Shown: positions 19,650 to 28,626 of the stretch, one piece after another
Position numbering within the stretch: position 1 is the first letter of the stretch
Layout of the letters: the number at the start of each line of letters is the position of its first letter
Assembly: GCA_938023035.1 (NCBI GenBank)
Contig: CALIDI010000007.1
Coordinates: 1-64,000, forward strand
Origin: an uncultured Leptolyngbyaceae cyanobacterium
GTDB lineage: Bacteria > Cyanobacteriota > Cyanobacteriia > Leptolyngbyales > Leptolyngbyaceae
Reading direction: 5' to 3'
DNA: 64,000 bases
Notes under the pieces: model-generated
Seen by the model: only the letters and a program-made list of their open reading frames with translations
Databases searched by the model: none
What the model was told of the DNA's origin: nothing
Translations under genes and position numbers: made by a program

Positions 19650-19847
19650 ATGGAACCGACATCCTACGAACTCACCATCGAGCAGCAGTTTCAAATGCGC
19701 TTGATGGAGGAGTCCGCTCGGAACATGAGCCAAGCTCAACTAGCTGACACGCTGGTGCAGGCTTCTCGCCTGATTATGCTAAAAGACAATGTTATTCGCA
19801 GTTTAATGAAGCAGTTGCCCGTTCGTGCCTTTGGCTATGACGTTTGA
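19650..19847 (+). CDS. nblA: Phycobilisome degradation protein NblA, copy 1
   Basis: This 65-aa protein fits the NblA/Ycf18 family. It opens with ELTIEQQFQMRLMEE, the two-helix hallmark, followed by MSQAQLADTLVQASRLIMLKD. NblA docks on phycobiliproteins and guides Clp protease to dismantle the antenna under nitrogen or sulfur starvation. I prefer the ATG at 19650 because TAAGGAG ends six bases upstream; the ATG at 19644 directly abuts that Shine-Dalgarno sequence. A second nblA follows 68 bp downstream. Confidence 0.92.
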   Translation: MEPTSYELTIEQQFQMRLMEESARNMSQAQLADTLVQASRLIMLKDNVIRSLMKQLPVRAFGYDV

Positions 19848-19915
19848 TTGACTGCGCTCAGTTCATGCATCCCGTTGTTTACATTCCACGTTCAATTGTT
19901 CTCTAAGGAGGCACT

Positions 19916-20092
19916 ATGTTTGATCCTTCGGTCTTTGAGTTAAGTCTGGAGCAGCAATTTGAAGTTTGCCGAATTCAAAAAGAAGCTCAAGACATGAGTC
20001 ACGAGGAAACGATGGAAATGCTGCTGAAAATTACCCATCTCCTCATGGTGAAAGACAACCTCATTCGCGACTTAACCCGCCAAGTGCTATAG
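19916..20092 (+). CDS. nblA: Phycobilisome degradation protein NblA, copy 2
   Basis: This 58-codon gene encodes a second NblA, with FELSLEQQFEVCRIQKEAQDM near the start and LLMVKDNLIRDL near the end. It aligns along its length with copy 1 but is clearly diverged, so the tandem duplication is old. AAGGAG lies about five bases before the ATG. Tandem nblA genes are known in some cyanobacteria (nblA1/nblA2), where both can be needed because NblA acts as an oligomer. It is probably co-transcribed with copy 1 from the NtcA-type promoter. Confidence 0.92.
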   Translation: MFDPSVFELSLEQQFEVCRIQKEAQDMSHEETMEMLLKITHLLMVKDNLIRDLTRQVL

Positions 20093-20596
20093 CCCAAGAC
20101 TCACCTATTTGCCTCAATCTCTTGCTGGATTCTTGCAAAGGAGCAAGCTGGGGATGTTGGGGTATTACCTCGATGCTGATCCGTAGAATATAGATTCAGG
20201 ATATAGATTCGGTTGCTCCTCAGTTATACTGACCGAATACCGCTTAGGAATCCTCATTGTTAAGTCGCCTATTTTTGCTAAAGATTTTTATTGGGAATTG
20301 TTGCACACGCAGACGGTCACCTTGCCAATCATTGTGGAATGATTCAAGTCGTTTGTCCGGCTAGCAATCTTTAGGTCAGCCGTATTCGAAAGTATGCAAA
20401 GCTTATAGAGTCACTTCTACAAGCCCCTTCTGCCTGTTGGGGATAAGTCTGCTTTAGTTTGAATACTTTGTAGCGGTCATTTTCAAGAGGAGCGAACCCT
20501 CTAGGGTGTATTAATAGATGCCTTTGGTTGGTTTCATCTCTTCTTTAAGAACAGCCGACTCTCAAACACTTGGCGATTCGTTTCAAAGAACTCTCA
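20093..20596. other. Intergenic stretch, nothing recognised
   Basis: About 500 bp between convergent nblA2 and the SDR gene. I see no protein-like frame, clear terminator hairpin or RNA. Confidence 0.4.
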
Positions 20597-21352
20597 TCAG
20601 AAAAATAGATGGCTCTCTGGCTGAAGGTTGATCTCCATTGGAACAGCCTGTGGCTCTGCTGAGAGTGCATAGAAAATAGCATCTGCCGCTGTCTCTGGTC
20701 GTAGCATTTTGCTGCGATCGACCTTGAGAGCGACGTGATCCCAAAAGGGAGTATCCACTCCACCAAAATAGAATAGGGTTACTTTGATGTTATAGCGGCG
20801 TACTTCTTCGGCAATGCACTTGCTCAACCCGACGACACCAAACTTAGAAGCACAGTAGGCGGTAGCCATGGGCATCGAGTGCTTACCCAGGATGCCAATC
20901 ACATTGCAAATGTGACCGCTGCGCTGCTCTTTCATGACGTTGGCAGCCGCTTGAGTTGTGTAGAAGCTTCCCTTCAAGTTCAGATCCAGCATGGCATCGA
21001 GATCGGCTGGCTCCAGCTTATTAAATTGCTTCATAACACCCGCACCCGCTGCATTGACTAGGGCATCAATCCGGCCAAATTGGGCGACCGCCTTTTGCAT
21101 GGCCGCTTCCACCTGATCAGGCTGGGTAATATCTGTGGCTACCGTCAACACCGAGGCCCCCTCTCCCTCTCCTAGGTGGCTTTGGAGTTGATTGAGGCGC
21201 TGCTGATTCCGCGCGACTAGAACCAATTTGGCTCCAGCATTCCTGAGTTTGAGGGTTAAAGCCGTACCAATGCCGCCCGTTGCGCCAACAATGACAATAA
21301 CCTTTCCTTGCATTTCTTTACATTTATTAATGTCCATTTCTATCATACTCAT
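20597..21352 (-). CDS. Short-chain dehydrogenase/reductase
   Basis: This protein of up to 251 aa is a classical SDR. It has the NAD(P)-binding motif GATGGIGTAL, an NAAGAG motif, the catalytic YCASK (Tyr and Lys) and a Ser upstream in NVIGILGKHS. The basic LVARNQQR after the second strand suggests NADP(H) preference. The substrate cannot be read from sequence. Several in-frame ATGs (21352, 21346, 21337, 21313) compete as starts; the last, MQGKVIVIVG, begins the fold itself. It appears monocistronic. Confidence 0.88.
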   Translation of the reverse strand: MSMIEMDINKCKEMQGKVIVIVGATGGIGTALTLKLRNAGAKLVLVARNQQRLNQLQSHLGEGEGASVLTVATDITQPDQVEAAMQKAVAQFGRIDALVNAAGAGVMKQFNKLEPADLDAMLDLNLKGSFYTTQAAANVMKEQRSGHICNVIGILGKHSMPMATAYCASKFGVVGLSKCIAEEVRRYNIKVTLFYFGGVDTPFWDHVALKVDRSKMLRPETAADAIFYALSAEPQAVPMEINLQPESHLFF

Positions 21353-21794
21353 ATGAATCGCATTTCGTTGTTCTGCTCTAACAAGGGCTCGTCTTTCTGG
21401 TACCAGCAGGTTTGAGGGGTTATGACGATCGCTAGGTGGCTGAGTCCACTGGGGGTTAGGGGAGTGTGTAGGTGCTGCTCCCAGCTAGGGGTGCTGCTCC
21501 CGACTGTCACCCTCGATCAGGTAGCGATGACCATCGATGAGAGTTAAGGTTTGCTTTGGGGCGGCGGTGCCATTTTTGGGTCACTGCATTAGGGCTGCAA
21601 TCAATGCGGCAGTTTTTGGTTCAAGAGGTTTAGGCCTGGTCTTGTAGCCAGGCAATATGAAACGTAGAGCGTCTCCGTTGCAGGATCGGATATAGTTCCA
21701 ACCATGTCTTTTGCCAGGAAGTAGGGAAAAGAGCACTTGCTAAAGTTGGTCAAGATTTATATTGTTTATCCGTGAAGACTCATCTCGATTGCTG
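21353..21794. other. Divergent intergenic region
   Basis: About 440 bp between the SDR gene and the RodZ-like gene, presumably with both promoters. Nothing else is recognised. Confidence 0.4.
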
Positions 21795-22682
21795 ATGAAA
21801 GGACTAAGCCCCACTCAAATCGAACAGCTCCGCGCGATTGTTGATCAGCTTAGGCAAGAGCGGCAACGCCAGGGAATTTTACTGGAAGAAATTGCCCTGA
21901 AGACCTATGTACCGTTACGGCAGTTGCATGCCCTGGAAACCGATGACATCAATGTCCTGCCTGAACCAGTGTTTGTGCAGGGGTTCATTCGTCGCTATGC
22001 GGATGCGCTTGGAATGGATGGGATAGCTCTCTCTAAAAGCTTTGACTTTCAGCCGGAGACGACCCCTCAGGCGATGATCCGAACAGAGAGTAAAACCCCG
22101 CTACCACCACCGACCGAGCACGATTTACCAAAGTCTCCGGCTCAATCTGAAAGGCACCTGCGATCGCGTACGGCTTCTGGTAGTCCTAATCCGCTGCTGT
22201 GGCTGTTAGCGGCTGGTGTAGCCTTGTTGGTAGGGGTTGGTCTCTATGAGTTGACTCGTGTATCGAAGACAGCTCAAAATCCCGTTAGCTCTCTAGGGTC
22301 TCCATCTGATAGCAATACGTCGGCTCCTGATACTGACACCCCTCAGGCTGGCCCTAGCCCGGCGGTCAGTCCTGGCTCGACGGCGGAGCCATCGCCCTCC
22401 CCCCAGACATCTGCCCCAGTGGAGGTAACGATCAATACGACAGGGCGCTCTTGGCTAGAAGTCTTTGTGGATGGCAGTACTCAACCTGTGATTAGCGAAA
22501 CGGTGCAAAAGGGTTATACCAAAACCTGGACAGCGCAAAAGTCGCTGCGAGTGATTGCCGGTGATGCGGGTAACGTTCAAGTAGTGTATAACCGGGAGAC
22601 GGCCAAGCCTCTTGGGCGAGCGGGTGAAGTTGAGGAAGTAGTATATACCCCCGTCAGTTCCAGCACCGTTCCTAGCCCCTAA
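21795..22682 (+). CDS. RodZ-like helix-turn-helix membrane protein
   Basis: This 295-aa protein has a cytoplasmic RodZ-type helix-turn-helix domain (about 1-85, with LPEPVFVQGFIRRYADALG). A single membrane helix (WLLAAGVALLVGVGLYEL) and a Pro/Ser/Thr-rich linker follow. A C-terminal DUF4115 domain ends it (VTINTTGRSWLEVFVDG). In rod-shaped bacteria RodZ links MreB to the cell wall machinery. The ATG at 21795 is preferred; a TTG at 21762 would add 11 residues. No mre genes are adjacent. Confidence 0.82.
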   Translation: MKGLSPTQIEQLRAIVDQLRQERQRQGILLEEIALKTYVPLRQLHALETDDINVLPEPVFVQGFIRRYADALGMDGIALSKSFDFQPETTPQAMIRTESKTPLPPPTEHDLPKSPAQSERHLRSRTASGSPNPLLWLLAAGVALLVGVGLYELTRVSKTAQNPVSSLGSPSDSNTSAPDTDTPQAGPSPAVSPGSTAEPSPSPQTSAPVEVTINTTGRSWLEVFVDGSTQPVISETVQKGYTKTWTAQKSLRVIAGDAGNVQVVYNRETAKPLGRAGEVEEVVYTPVSSSTVPSP

Positions 22683-22814
22683 GGAGGGCTTTCGCGATTT
22701 GATTCTGGGTTGTCTTAATTTCTTACCTATTTCTTGAAGGATGAAACATCATCAGACGTTTCTAGTAGTTTTTCAGCAAGCGTTTGCCAGTTCGAGATGA
22801 TTTTTCTCTGCCTT

Positions 22815-23198
22815 TTACATCAGGGCACTACCTGATTCAGTTTCTACCCAGACTGTGACGGCTGCAACAGCCATCAGCATTTCATCATTTTTGTCTGCCA
22901 GTTCTGGAATAGCCCGTCCCTGCACGATCATGCCCCCTTCTACTGCTGTTAGCGTCTTTTGACCAAAGGGCAAGATGGCTAGAACTTCCTCTGCCCGTAC
23001 TTGATCGGGGTAAGGCACCCCAATCTGAACTTCAACGATCATTTCATTCGGGTGAGCTAGGCCCGCAACTTCCCAGATGCCGGGGAGAGCATTATGAGCG
23101 ATCGCATTACGAACCGCACGCGCGGCAGCAACGGTCGGGTCTTGACCATGCTGATCAACGCCCATTCCCATTTCAATCACAAAGCGTTTGAGGGTCAT
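22815..23198 (-). CDS. Lin0512-family protein
   Basis: This 127-aa protein matches the small Lin0512 family: KRFVIEMGMGVDQHGQDPT at the start and AARAVRNAIAHNALPG after it. The family is conserved but biochemically uncharacterised. Its ATG directly abuts the stop codon of pxcA, so the two are translationally coupled in one transcript. That suggests a link to PxcA function or simply shared expression. Confidence 0.8.
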   Translation of the reverse strand: MTLKRFVIEMGMGVDQHGQDPTVAAARAVRNAIAHNALPGIWEVAGLAHPNEMIVEVQIGVPYPDQVRAEEVLAILPFGQKTLTAVEGGMIVQGRAIPELADKNDEMLMAVAAVTVWVETESGSALM

Positions 23199-24671
23199 TT
23201 ATTGTTCATTCATGTTGCGGTAAGTGGCCACGGCAGAAGGCGAGACGCGGTTCAGATAACGGAAGATCCAATACTTGAAAATCGTATCGAGGATAACCGG
23301 GAACGTTGCAATAAACAGAAAGATAAAGTCTCGATTAGCCGGTAAGCCAAAATGGCGTGAAACCCCCTCTAAAAGGATTTCCCAACCATGGGGCGAGTGA
23401 AAGCCAACGAATATATCAGTAAACAAGATAATGATAAAGGCTTTAGCGCTATCGCTTAAGCCATAGACGGTTTCATCAATAAACGACTTTAGTACAGAAA
23501 CTGCACGGCGATTTGTGGTAAGCACTAATCCCAGGGCTAGCACTGAAGCAATATCCGCAAACACATTTTTAATAGCATTTGAGCCACGGCGCTGGTAATC
23601 TTGGGCTAATTCTCTGGCTCGCTCTTGCACACGCTCTTGAATGTAGGCTTCTTGCTCCTCTTTCGTCAGGGCAACCGGCGGCTGAGCCATAGCAATGGGC
23701 TTTGTCACTCCAGTTTCCTGGAATTGGGCGATCGCCCTTTGACCACTTGTGTTACCCTCAGCCAGAGTCGAAACGGCTTTAACTCCCGGAGCCTTCCCCA
23801 ACAAAAAGTCAAACTCTAGACGTTCGCGATAAACCTGTAGCTCTTTTAGAGCCTCTTCTTCTAGCTCATTGTTGAGAAAAATGGCTGACTGCTCTGGGTT
23901 TCTGAAAGCATCGACGATTGGCCCAACCACCAAAATTTTAGAGAGCTGCTGGGTCAGCAGTGGAATAATGATCAGCAAGATCAAAAACCGGATGGAGATG
24001 AGGGTCTTGACGCGGGTAGAGCGATAGCTTTGTACCACGCGCTGTTCCGCAGTGGGGTCAAGATCCCGTCGAATGCGGTTGAGCGTGCCCACAATCGAAC
24101 GAGGTAAAACCCCCGTTTTATCCATAATGCCTTCCCCATCGCTCCCCTCTAGATCTGAGGCAGAAGTCCTGTCTATCTGGCGGGTTGGGGATTGATTCGG
24201 GGATGGTAAAACAGACTTCGCATTCGCTCGGTGACTGGACTTTGCCACAGGCACTAACGAAACAGAGGCACTGGGGCGAGCACGATAATGGTCGAGGGTA
24301 TCGTCAATAAACTTGAGCTTCTCCAAAATAATGGCTGACTTTTCCTTATCACTCAGTGCCGTATGTCCCGACCGGGCACTGGCCGAGCCATCCAACAAGT
24401 TTAAGAAAGAGCGGCTGGTCTTAAATTCAGCAAGGCGAATCTCCGCAATTTTGAGGTACTTTTTCAGCTCGGTCTGAAAGTAGGCATTGGTGTTGTCGCT
24501 CAGTTTGGGTGAAACATGGATGCGCCTGCCATCAAAGTGCTCGGTTTCAATCGATTGGATCATGAGAGCGGCATCATAGGCTTGCTCTAAGGCGCGATCA
24601 GGTGTGGTCTCGTACCACTGCCGGCTGGTTTGCAAGAATTGACTAAATCGGGAAAAAAAGGAGCCATTCAT
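23199..24671 (-). CDS. pxcA: Proton extrusion protein PxcA (CotA/CemA family)
   Basis: This 490-aa membrane protein has a long cyanobacterial N-terminal extension (about 1-235). The CemA-like part contains about four helices, including FLILLIIIPLLTQQLSKILV, SVLALGLVLTT, AFIIILFTDIFVGFHSPHGWEI and FIFLFIATFPVILDTIFKYWIF. HSPHGWE is the recognised family motif. PxcA is needed for light-dependent proton extrusion, and its chloroplast relative CemA supports inorganic carbon uptake. The ATG at 24671 is preferred over a TTG at 24683. It is coupled to the Lin0512 gene. Confidence 0.93.
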   Translation of the reverse strand: MNGSFFSRFSQFLQTSRQWYETTPDRALEQAYDAALMIQSIETEHFDGRRIHVSPKLSDNTNAYFQTELKKYLKIAEIRLAEFKTSRSFLNLLDGSASARSGHTALSDKEKSAIILEKLKFIDDTLDHYRARPSASVSLVPVAKSSHRANAKSVLPSPNQSPTRQIDRTSASDLEGSDGEGIMDKTGVLPRSIVGTLNRIRRDLDPTAEQRVVQSYRSTRVKTLISIRFLILLIIIPLLTQQLSKILVVGPIVDAFRNPEQSAIFLNNELEEEALKELQVYRERLEFDFLLGKAPGVKAVSTLAEGNTSGQRAIAQFQETGVTKPIAMAQPPVALTKEEQEAYIQERVQERARELAQDYQRRGSNAIKNVFADIASVLALGLVLTTNRRAVSVLKSFIDETVYGLSDSAKAFIIILFTDIFVGFHSPHGWEILLEGVSRHFGLPANRDFIFLFIATFPVILDTIFKYWIFRYLNRVSPSAVATYRNMNEQ

Positions 24672-24941
24672 GGGCGATAGCAATAATCAGGGGCTGGATA
24701 GACAAACCTGACCAGAGTCTAGATCCGTCGGTTAATCAACGGAAAAACGACCGCTTGTGAGCGAGACCGGGTATGAGAAGGGGAAGGGTCGGGGCGATCG
24801 CCACTAGCCCACGCCACCGGGCGATCACGATAGAATTGAGCAAAGCCGTCGGTAGGAAACAGCCTTATTCTAGATCTACGATGGGGGTTGGCTACCCAGC
24901 AAAGCTTTAATTAAAGATTGTAAACAGTTCGCGCACAAAAG

Positions 24942-27110
24942 ATGAGTTCAGCGAGAGCCACCTGGATCATCGGGGGAAGTCTGAGCGGCAAAACGACTCG
25001 CTTGGTTAATGCCTTTCAGCAATGGGTGGGGCAGCAGGCTGCGATCGCAGAGCAATCAACCCAAGAACGTCCAGGGGTATTAGCCTTTGCAGCCTTGGGG
25101 GAGCATCGGCTAGAACTGGCCGATCGCCTATCTACAGCAACCCAGGGCAAATATCCCTTCACGTCTACAACACCAACAGGTTTTTGGCAAGATGAGGTGC
25201 AGTTATTTTGGCCCCTGCTCATTCAGCAGTTGGAGCTTAAGGCCCAGTTTCCAATTCGGCTGACTCCAGAATCAGAACAGGAACTGGCCACTCAGTTGTG
25301 GCGGGTTGAGTTAGACCGCGCAATGGCAGCAGCGACTCCCATGGGTGAAGCCCGACTGGTTCGACGGATTCTCGATTTGCTGCAACTGGCTGCCCTTGCA
25401 GGGCGCGCCATCGCAGACATTCCCCTGATTCTTGAGCAGGGGTTGGGCGGCTCCTCTTCGGATTTGCCGTTTCCCTTTGAGGTCATTGGTGAAATGCTGC
25501 AACGCTGGCAGAATTGGTGCTTGGGTCGGGGGTTACTCACCTACAGCCTAACAGCGGCGCTCTACTGGCAATATCTGCTGCCACATCCTCTATATCAGCA
25601 ACAATTGACTCGCCGCTACTCGCTGATCCTGGCGGATGATGTCGATGAGTATCCAGCGATCGCTCGCATCCTGTTTGAAACCTTGATCGACGAGGGCGCG
25701 ACAGTGGTCTTCACCTTTAACCCAGAGGGCGCGATTCGCCTGGGGTTGGGGGCAGATCCTCAGGATTTGGCGGCCTTGGCCCGGCGCTGTCAAGTAGAGA
25801 CGTTGCCTCAAAAGGGGGGGTCAGCCCTAGCGGGCCTCCCTGCTACAGAAGTGGTTCAACTGGCGCTGGAGCCGGTGTTAGCAGAGAGTTTACCAGAGGC
25901 TTTTCAACTGATTCAGACCACAGCCCGCTCTCAGCTACTGCGGAAAATTGCCAACCAGATCATAGCGGCGGTACAGGGTGGAACAATTCAGCCCCGAGAG
26001 ATTGCGGTGATTGGCCCGGGGCTGGATGCGATCGCCCGCTATGCCCTGATTGAAATACTCACCCGGCATCAGATTCCAGTAGAATCTTTGAATGATCAGC
26101 GCCCCCTTAGTAGTTTTCCGATTGTGCGGGCCTTGCTAACCCTGCTTGCCCTAGTCTATCCGGGATTGGGACGGTTGTTGGAGCGATCGGCGATCGCAGA
26201 AATGCTGGTTGTTTTGACCCATGAGCCACCCGTCAAGGCGGAATGCGTCAGCGCTGCTAGCGCTTTAGAAACCGACGATGCCTCTAAAGGGATGACGATC
26301 GATCCGGTGCGGGCGGGGTTACTGGCTGACTATTGCTTTGCCCCCCACCCAGAGCGCCCCAGGCTATTGCCAGTCAACACCTTTCCCCGGTGGGATCGGC
26401 TAGGCTACCGGGCCAGCGAAGCTTACACCCATCTAGTGGAGTGGATCGCCCAGCAACAGGCCCAACTCGAACAACGCTTGATTCCCAATGCGATCGCCCT
26501 GATGGATCGGGCCATTCAGCATTTTTTGCAGGGAGGGGGTGGCCTCCGATTTGACCAACTGTCTGCCCTCCGCCAACTGCTTGAGACCTCCCAACACTAT
26601 TGGGAAGTCGCAGATCGTCTCCGTCGAATTGACGGCCACGAAACATCAACTAGCCGGGTTTTGGGTCGCTTTATTCAATTACTCCGCAGTGGCACCATCA
26701 CGGCCAATCCTTTTCCAGTGCGTCCAATTGGGGCTGACAGCAATGCCATTACCCTGGCAACAGTGTTTCAATATCGGGCAAGCCGACGGTGTCATCGCTG
26801 GCAGTTTTGGTTGGATGCCGGTTCGAGCCGCTGGCTATCAGGAGTTGACGCTCTCTTTGCTGCGCCCTTATTTTTACAGGCATGGGCTGGTACCCCCTGG
26901 ACGACGGCTGATGCGCTCGTTGCCAATGAGCAGCGACTTCGCCGCATTTTGCTGGATTTATTAGCCCGGTCTGAAGAGCGTATTTACCTTTGCCACAGTG
27001 AGCTGGCAACCAATGGCCAGGAACAAGTGGGGGGCTTAATCGCCCTCGTTAATGCGGCAATCCCGGAGGCTTTAGACTCGTCGGAGGCGGTAACTTTATG
27101 CGATCGCTAG
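24942..27110 (+). CDS. UvrD/AddB-like NTPase of unknown role
   Basis: This 722-aa protein has a Walker A motif near the start (IIGGSLSGKTTR, residues 9-20) and a Walker-B-like strand LILADDVDEYP (about residue 230). This layout recalls superfamily 1 helicases of the UvrD/AddB class. The C-terminal motif VFQYRASRRCHRWQFWLDAGSSRWL resembles the part of these proteins that senses nucleotide. I see no clear nuclease motif and not all SF1 motifs, so helicase activity is uncertain. A role in DNA recombination or repair is an inference from the fold only. Confidence 0.6.
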   Translation: MSSARATWIIGGSLSGKTTRLVNAFQQWVGQQAAIAEQSTQERPGVLAFAALGEHRLELADRLSTATQGKYPFTSTTPTGFWQDEVQLFWPLLIQQLELKAQFPIRLTPESEQELATQLWRVELDRAMAAATPMGEARLVRRILDLLQLAALAGRAIADIPLILEQGLGGSSSDLPFPFEVIGEMLQRWQNWCLGRGLLTYSLTAALYWQYLLPHPLYQQQLTRRYSLILADDVDEYPAIARILFETLIDEGATVVFTFNPEGAIRLGLGADPQDLAALARRCQVETLPQKGGSALAGLPATEVVQLALEPVLAESLPEAFQLIQTTARSQLLRKIANQIIAAVQGGTIQPREIAVIGPGLDAIARYALIEILTRHQIPVESLNDQRPLSSFPIVRALLTLLALVYPGLGRLLERSAIAEMLVVLTHEPPVKAECVSAASALETDDASKGMTIDPVRAGLLADYCFAPHPERPRLLPVNTFPRWDRLGYRASEAYTHLVEWIAQQQAQLEQRLIPNAIALMDRAIQHFLQGGGGLRFDQLSALRQLLETSQHYWEVADRLRRIDGHETSTSRVLGRFIQLLRSGTITANPFPVRPIGADSNAITLATVFQYRASRRCHRWQFWLDAGSSRWLSGVDALFAAPLFLQAWAGTPWTTADALVANEQRLRRILLDLLARSEERIYLCHSELATNGQEQVGGLIALVNAAIPEALDSSEAVTLCDR

Positions 27111-27185
27111 GTTGATGAATCTATTGGAAGCTAGGAGGCTGCAAGAGTAAAACCCCGCACCCTGTTGTCAATCGCTTAGCTATGG

Positions 27186-27272
27186 CCATATCGGCTCAAA
27201 TCAGCGGCGGCAGACAAGTTTGAACTCAGCACCAGCGACTTTTAACCGTCCGCTGCATTTGAATTGTTGTGC
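27186..27272 (-). other. attC-like cassette recombination site A
   Basis: This 87-bp imperfect palindrome lies 10 bp after the stop codon of the disrupted cassette gene. Read on the minus strand it opens with R'' GCACAAC (one mismatch to RYYYAAC) and closes with a degraded R' GATATGG. The arms TCAAATGCAGCGGACGG and CCGCCGCTGATTTGA pair over about 14 bp with unpaired bases on one side, the extrahelical-base pattern of integron attC sites. The same layout and length recur at 28332-28417 and 33151-33237. Confidence 0.6.
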
Positions 27273-27382
27273 GGCGTTTCTGCTAGAAAACTTCTTCAGA
27301 CAAGAGTTGACCTTTAATCCGTTCATATTCATCTTCGAGAAGCCATTCTTGGGCAGCTTCATAGTTGAAGTGAGTAACTATA

Positions 27383-27563
27383 AGTTTATAGCTGATTGAC
27401 TGACAAAACCTGGGCACCGGGCGGTTGAAACCGCTGCGACATCAACAAAGTCGGGCGCGGCCTCTCTACCCTTACCGAAAACCCGTCTGCGCGGGTTTTG
27501 CATCTGTAGGCGCGGCTTCCAGCCGCCAGCGAAAAAGTTTTGTCAATCAACGAGAGTTTATAG
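27383..27563. repeat. 9-bp target site duplication around MITE copy 2
   Basis: AGTTTATAG occurs at 27383-27391 and again at 27555-27563, immediately flanking the element on both sides. This is a direct record of transposition. Confidence 0.9.
27392..27554. mobile_element. 163-bp MITE, copy 2, with target duplication
   Basis: This is the same 163-bp element as at 28-190, with the same 18-bp imperfect inverted repeat ends and internal hairpins. It is flanked by the 9-bp duplication AGTTTATAG and interrupts a small minus-strand gene. Ends starting CTGA and a 9-bp duplication are also seen in IS4-family elements such as IS10 and IS50, so a transposase of that kind is a reasonable guess for the driver. 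No such transposase is in the window. Confidence 0.92.
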
Positions 27564-27873
27564 TCAGATGCAGGATTAAAAATGCGACAAGTACCATCTT
27601 GATCGCCCACAAGCATAAGAATCTTGGGCGGGAAAAGCACTGGATCAACCCAACTTCGGAGCAAGCGTTGGACTTGAGGAGTATTAGGCAGATGGCGGTC
27701 AATCAGGCTTAGTCGGGGGTCAGGGATAATATCTCGGTCAATTCTGCTCATGGGTTGAGCGATCGCAGACTAATTTCAGAACCACCATTGTAAGGGATTG
27801 GGCGGGGTTGGAACCTCCAGAGGTCATGGAGCGGATTTCATCATCATGCATTCGTGCAGCAGATGCCTTGCCG

Positions 27874-28277
27874 TTATGTCTGATCGGGTAAGCCGAGATC
27901 TCCATAGACACCTGCAATGACAACAGTATAGCCGTCCGGATCACGAAGCCAAACTTCACGATAGTTGGCATTGGGGATTCACCTGTGGAGCTTCAAAAAC
28001 CTGTGCACCATTCAATTGAATCCGGTGGAGTGCTTCATCAAAGTTATCAGTTTGGAACCAGAGCACCACCCCGTTTCCATAGGGCTGATACTCAGAATTA
28101 CCTAAATGTGGATGATCATGCATATCCCAATGGTGGAGCTACATGATCATCTGAACCATTCAATACAAGTCGCTCGTATTCAGAGCCACCATGACCGCTT
28201 TGACAGCCAAGTACTGCTTGATACCATAGGCTGCTAACTTTGATATTTCGAACCGTGATAAGTAGCTGTGGATTCAT
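27874..28277 (-). pseudogene. VOC-superfamily (glyoxalase/bleomycin resistance-like) pseudogene
   Basis: From the ATG at 28277 the frame reads LLITVRNIKVSSLWYQAVLG, the start of a VOC domain. A frameshift near 28150 and an in-frame TAG follow before LHHWDMHDHPHLG. A one-base shift near 27977 precedes the C-terminal REVWLRDPDGYTVVIAG, a typical VOC ending. Corrected length is about 130 aa, normal for a single VOC domain. At least three lesions make it non-functional. It lies between attC-like sites, in the same orientation as the other cassette genes. Confidence 0.85.
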
Positions 28278-28331
28278 TGGTCTGCTCCAGTCTTTAGGTT
28301 TATTCCCCCAGTACAGCCGATAGCTGGAGCT

Positions 28332-28417
28332 GCATAACGGCTAAAGTGAGCGGCGGCAGATACGACTGAAACAAAGCGCAAAGACTCTATTCCGTACGCT
28401 CCACTGTGTTGTTAGCT
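28332..28417 (-). other. attC-like cassette recombination site C
   Basis: This is an 86-bp imperfect palindrome at the end of the DUF6887 gene. On the minus strand the R'' box is AGCTAAC and the R' box GTTATGC, each with one mismatch to the RYYYAAC/GTTRRRY consensus. The inner arms CAGTGGAGCG and CGCTCACTTT pair with one bulged G, the hallmark extrahelical base. The last codons of the DUF6887 gene lie inside the site, a common arrangement for cassette genes. Among the three sites this is best preserved in its outer boxes. Confidence 0.65.
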
Positions 28418-28605
28418 GGCTGGCTATTACGTGATGCTTCTAATTTTTGCCGAATTGCTGCCTGAATCTTTGTGTCAAAATCAGGATCACTTGGGCTTGC
28501 AATGAGTGACTTTGGACGCTGACTGAACCTGTTCAAATACGCTTGAAAAGCAACTTGATCTTGGCGATTTGCCAGAAAGTACCGTTTTAATTCGGCATCA
28601 CTCAT
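28387..28605 (-). CDS. DUF6887-like small protein
   Basis: This 72-aa soluble, basic protein starts MSDAELKRYFLANRQDQVAF and fits the small cyanobacterial family annotated as DUF6887. The function is unknown. GGTGAA lies eight bases before the ATG. It follows the DUF6888-like gene by 21 bp on the same strand, so they form a bicistron. Its last codons (ANNTVERTE) are translated from the attC-like palindrome, so the C-terminal tail is probably not conserved. The pairing of two tiny genes resembles a toxin-antitoxin layout, but this is only inference. Confidence 0.72.
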   Translation of the reverse strand: MSDAELKRYFLANRQDQVAFQAYLNRFSQRPKSLIASPSDPDFDTKIQAAIRQKLEASRNSQPANNTVERTE

Positions 28606-28626
28606 GGTAAAAATTCACCTGATTCA

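Larger units (their letters stand above)
27283..27751 (-). pseudogene. 98-aa cassette gene split by MITE copy 2
   Basis: The gene starts at the ATG at 27751 and originally ended at the TAG at 27283-27285. A 163-bp MITE plus a 9-bp target duplication interrupts it. Removing exactly those 172 bases leaves 297 bases, an open frame of 98 codons plus stop, reading NPASDYKLIVTHFNYEAAQE across the repaired junction. As it stands, translation runs into the MITE and stops after 121 codons. The product is a small soluble protein that I do not recognise. An attC-like site follows directly, as expected for an integron cassette gene. Confidence 0.85.

Noticed and set aside
27386-27751. A 121-aa gene ending in the MITE
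   Set aside because: The last 56 or so codons are MITE sequence. Excising the element and one target copy restores a different, continuous 98-aa frame, so this is a disrupted gene.
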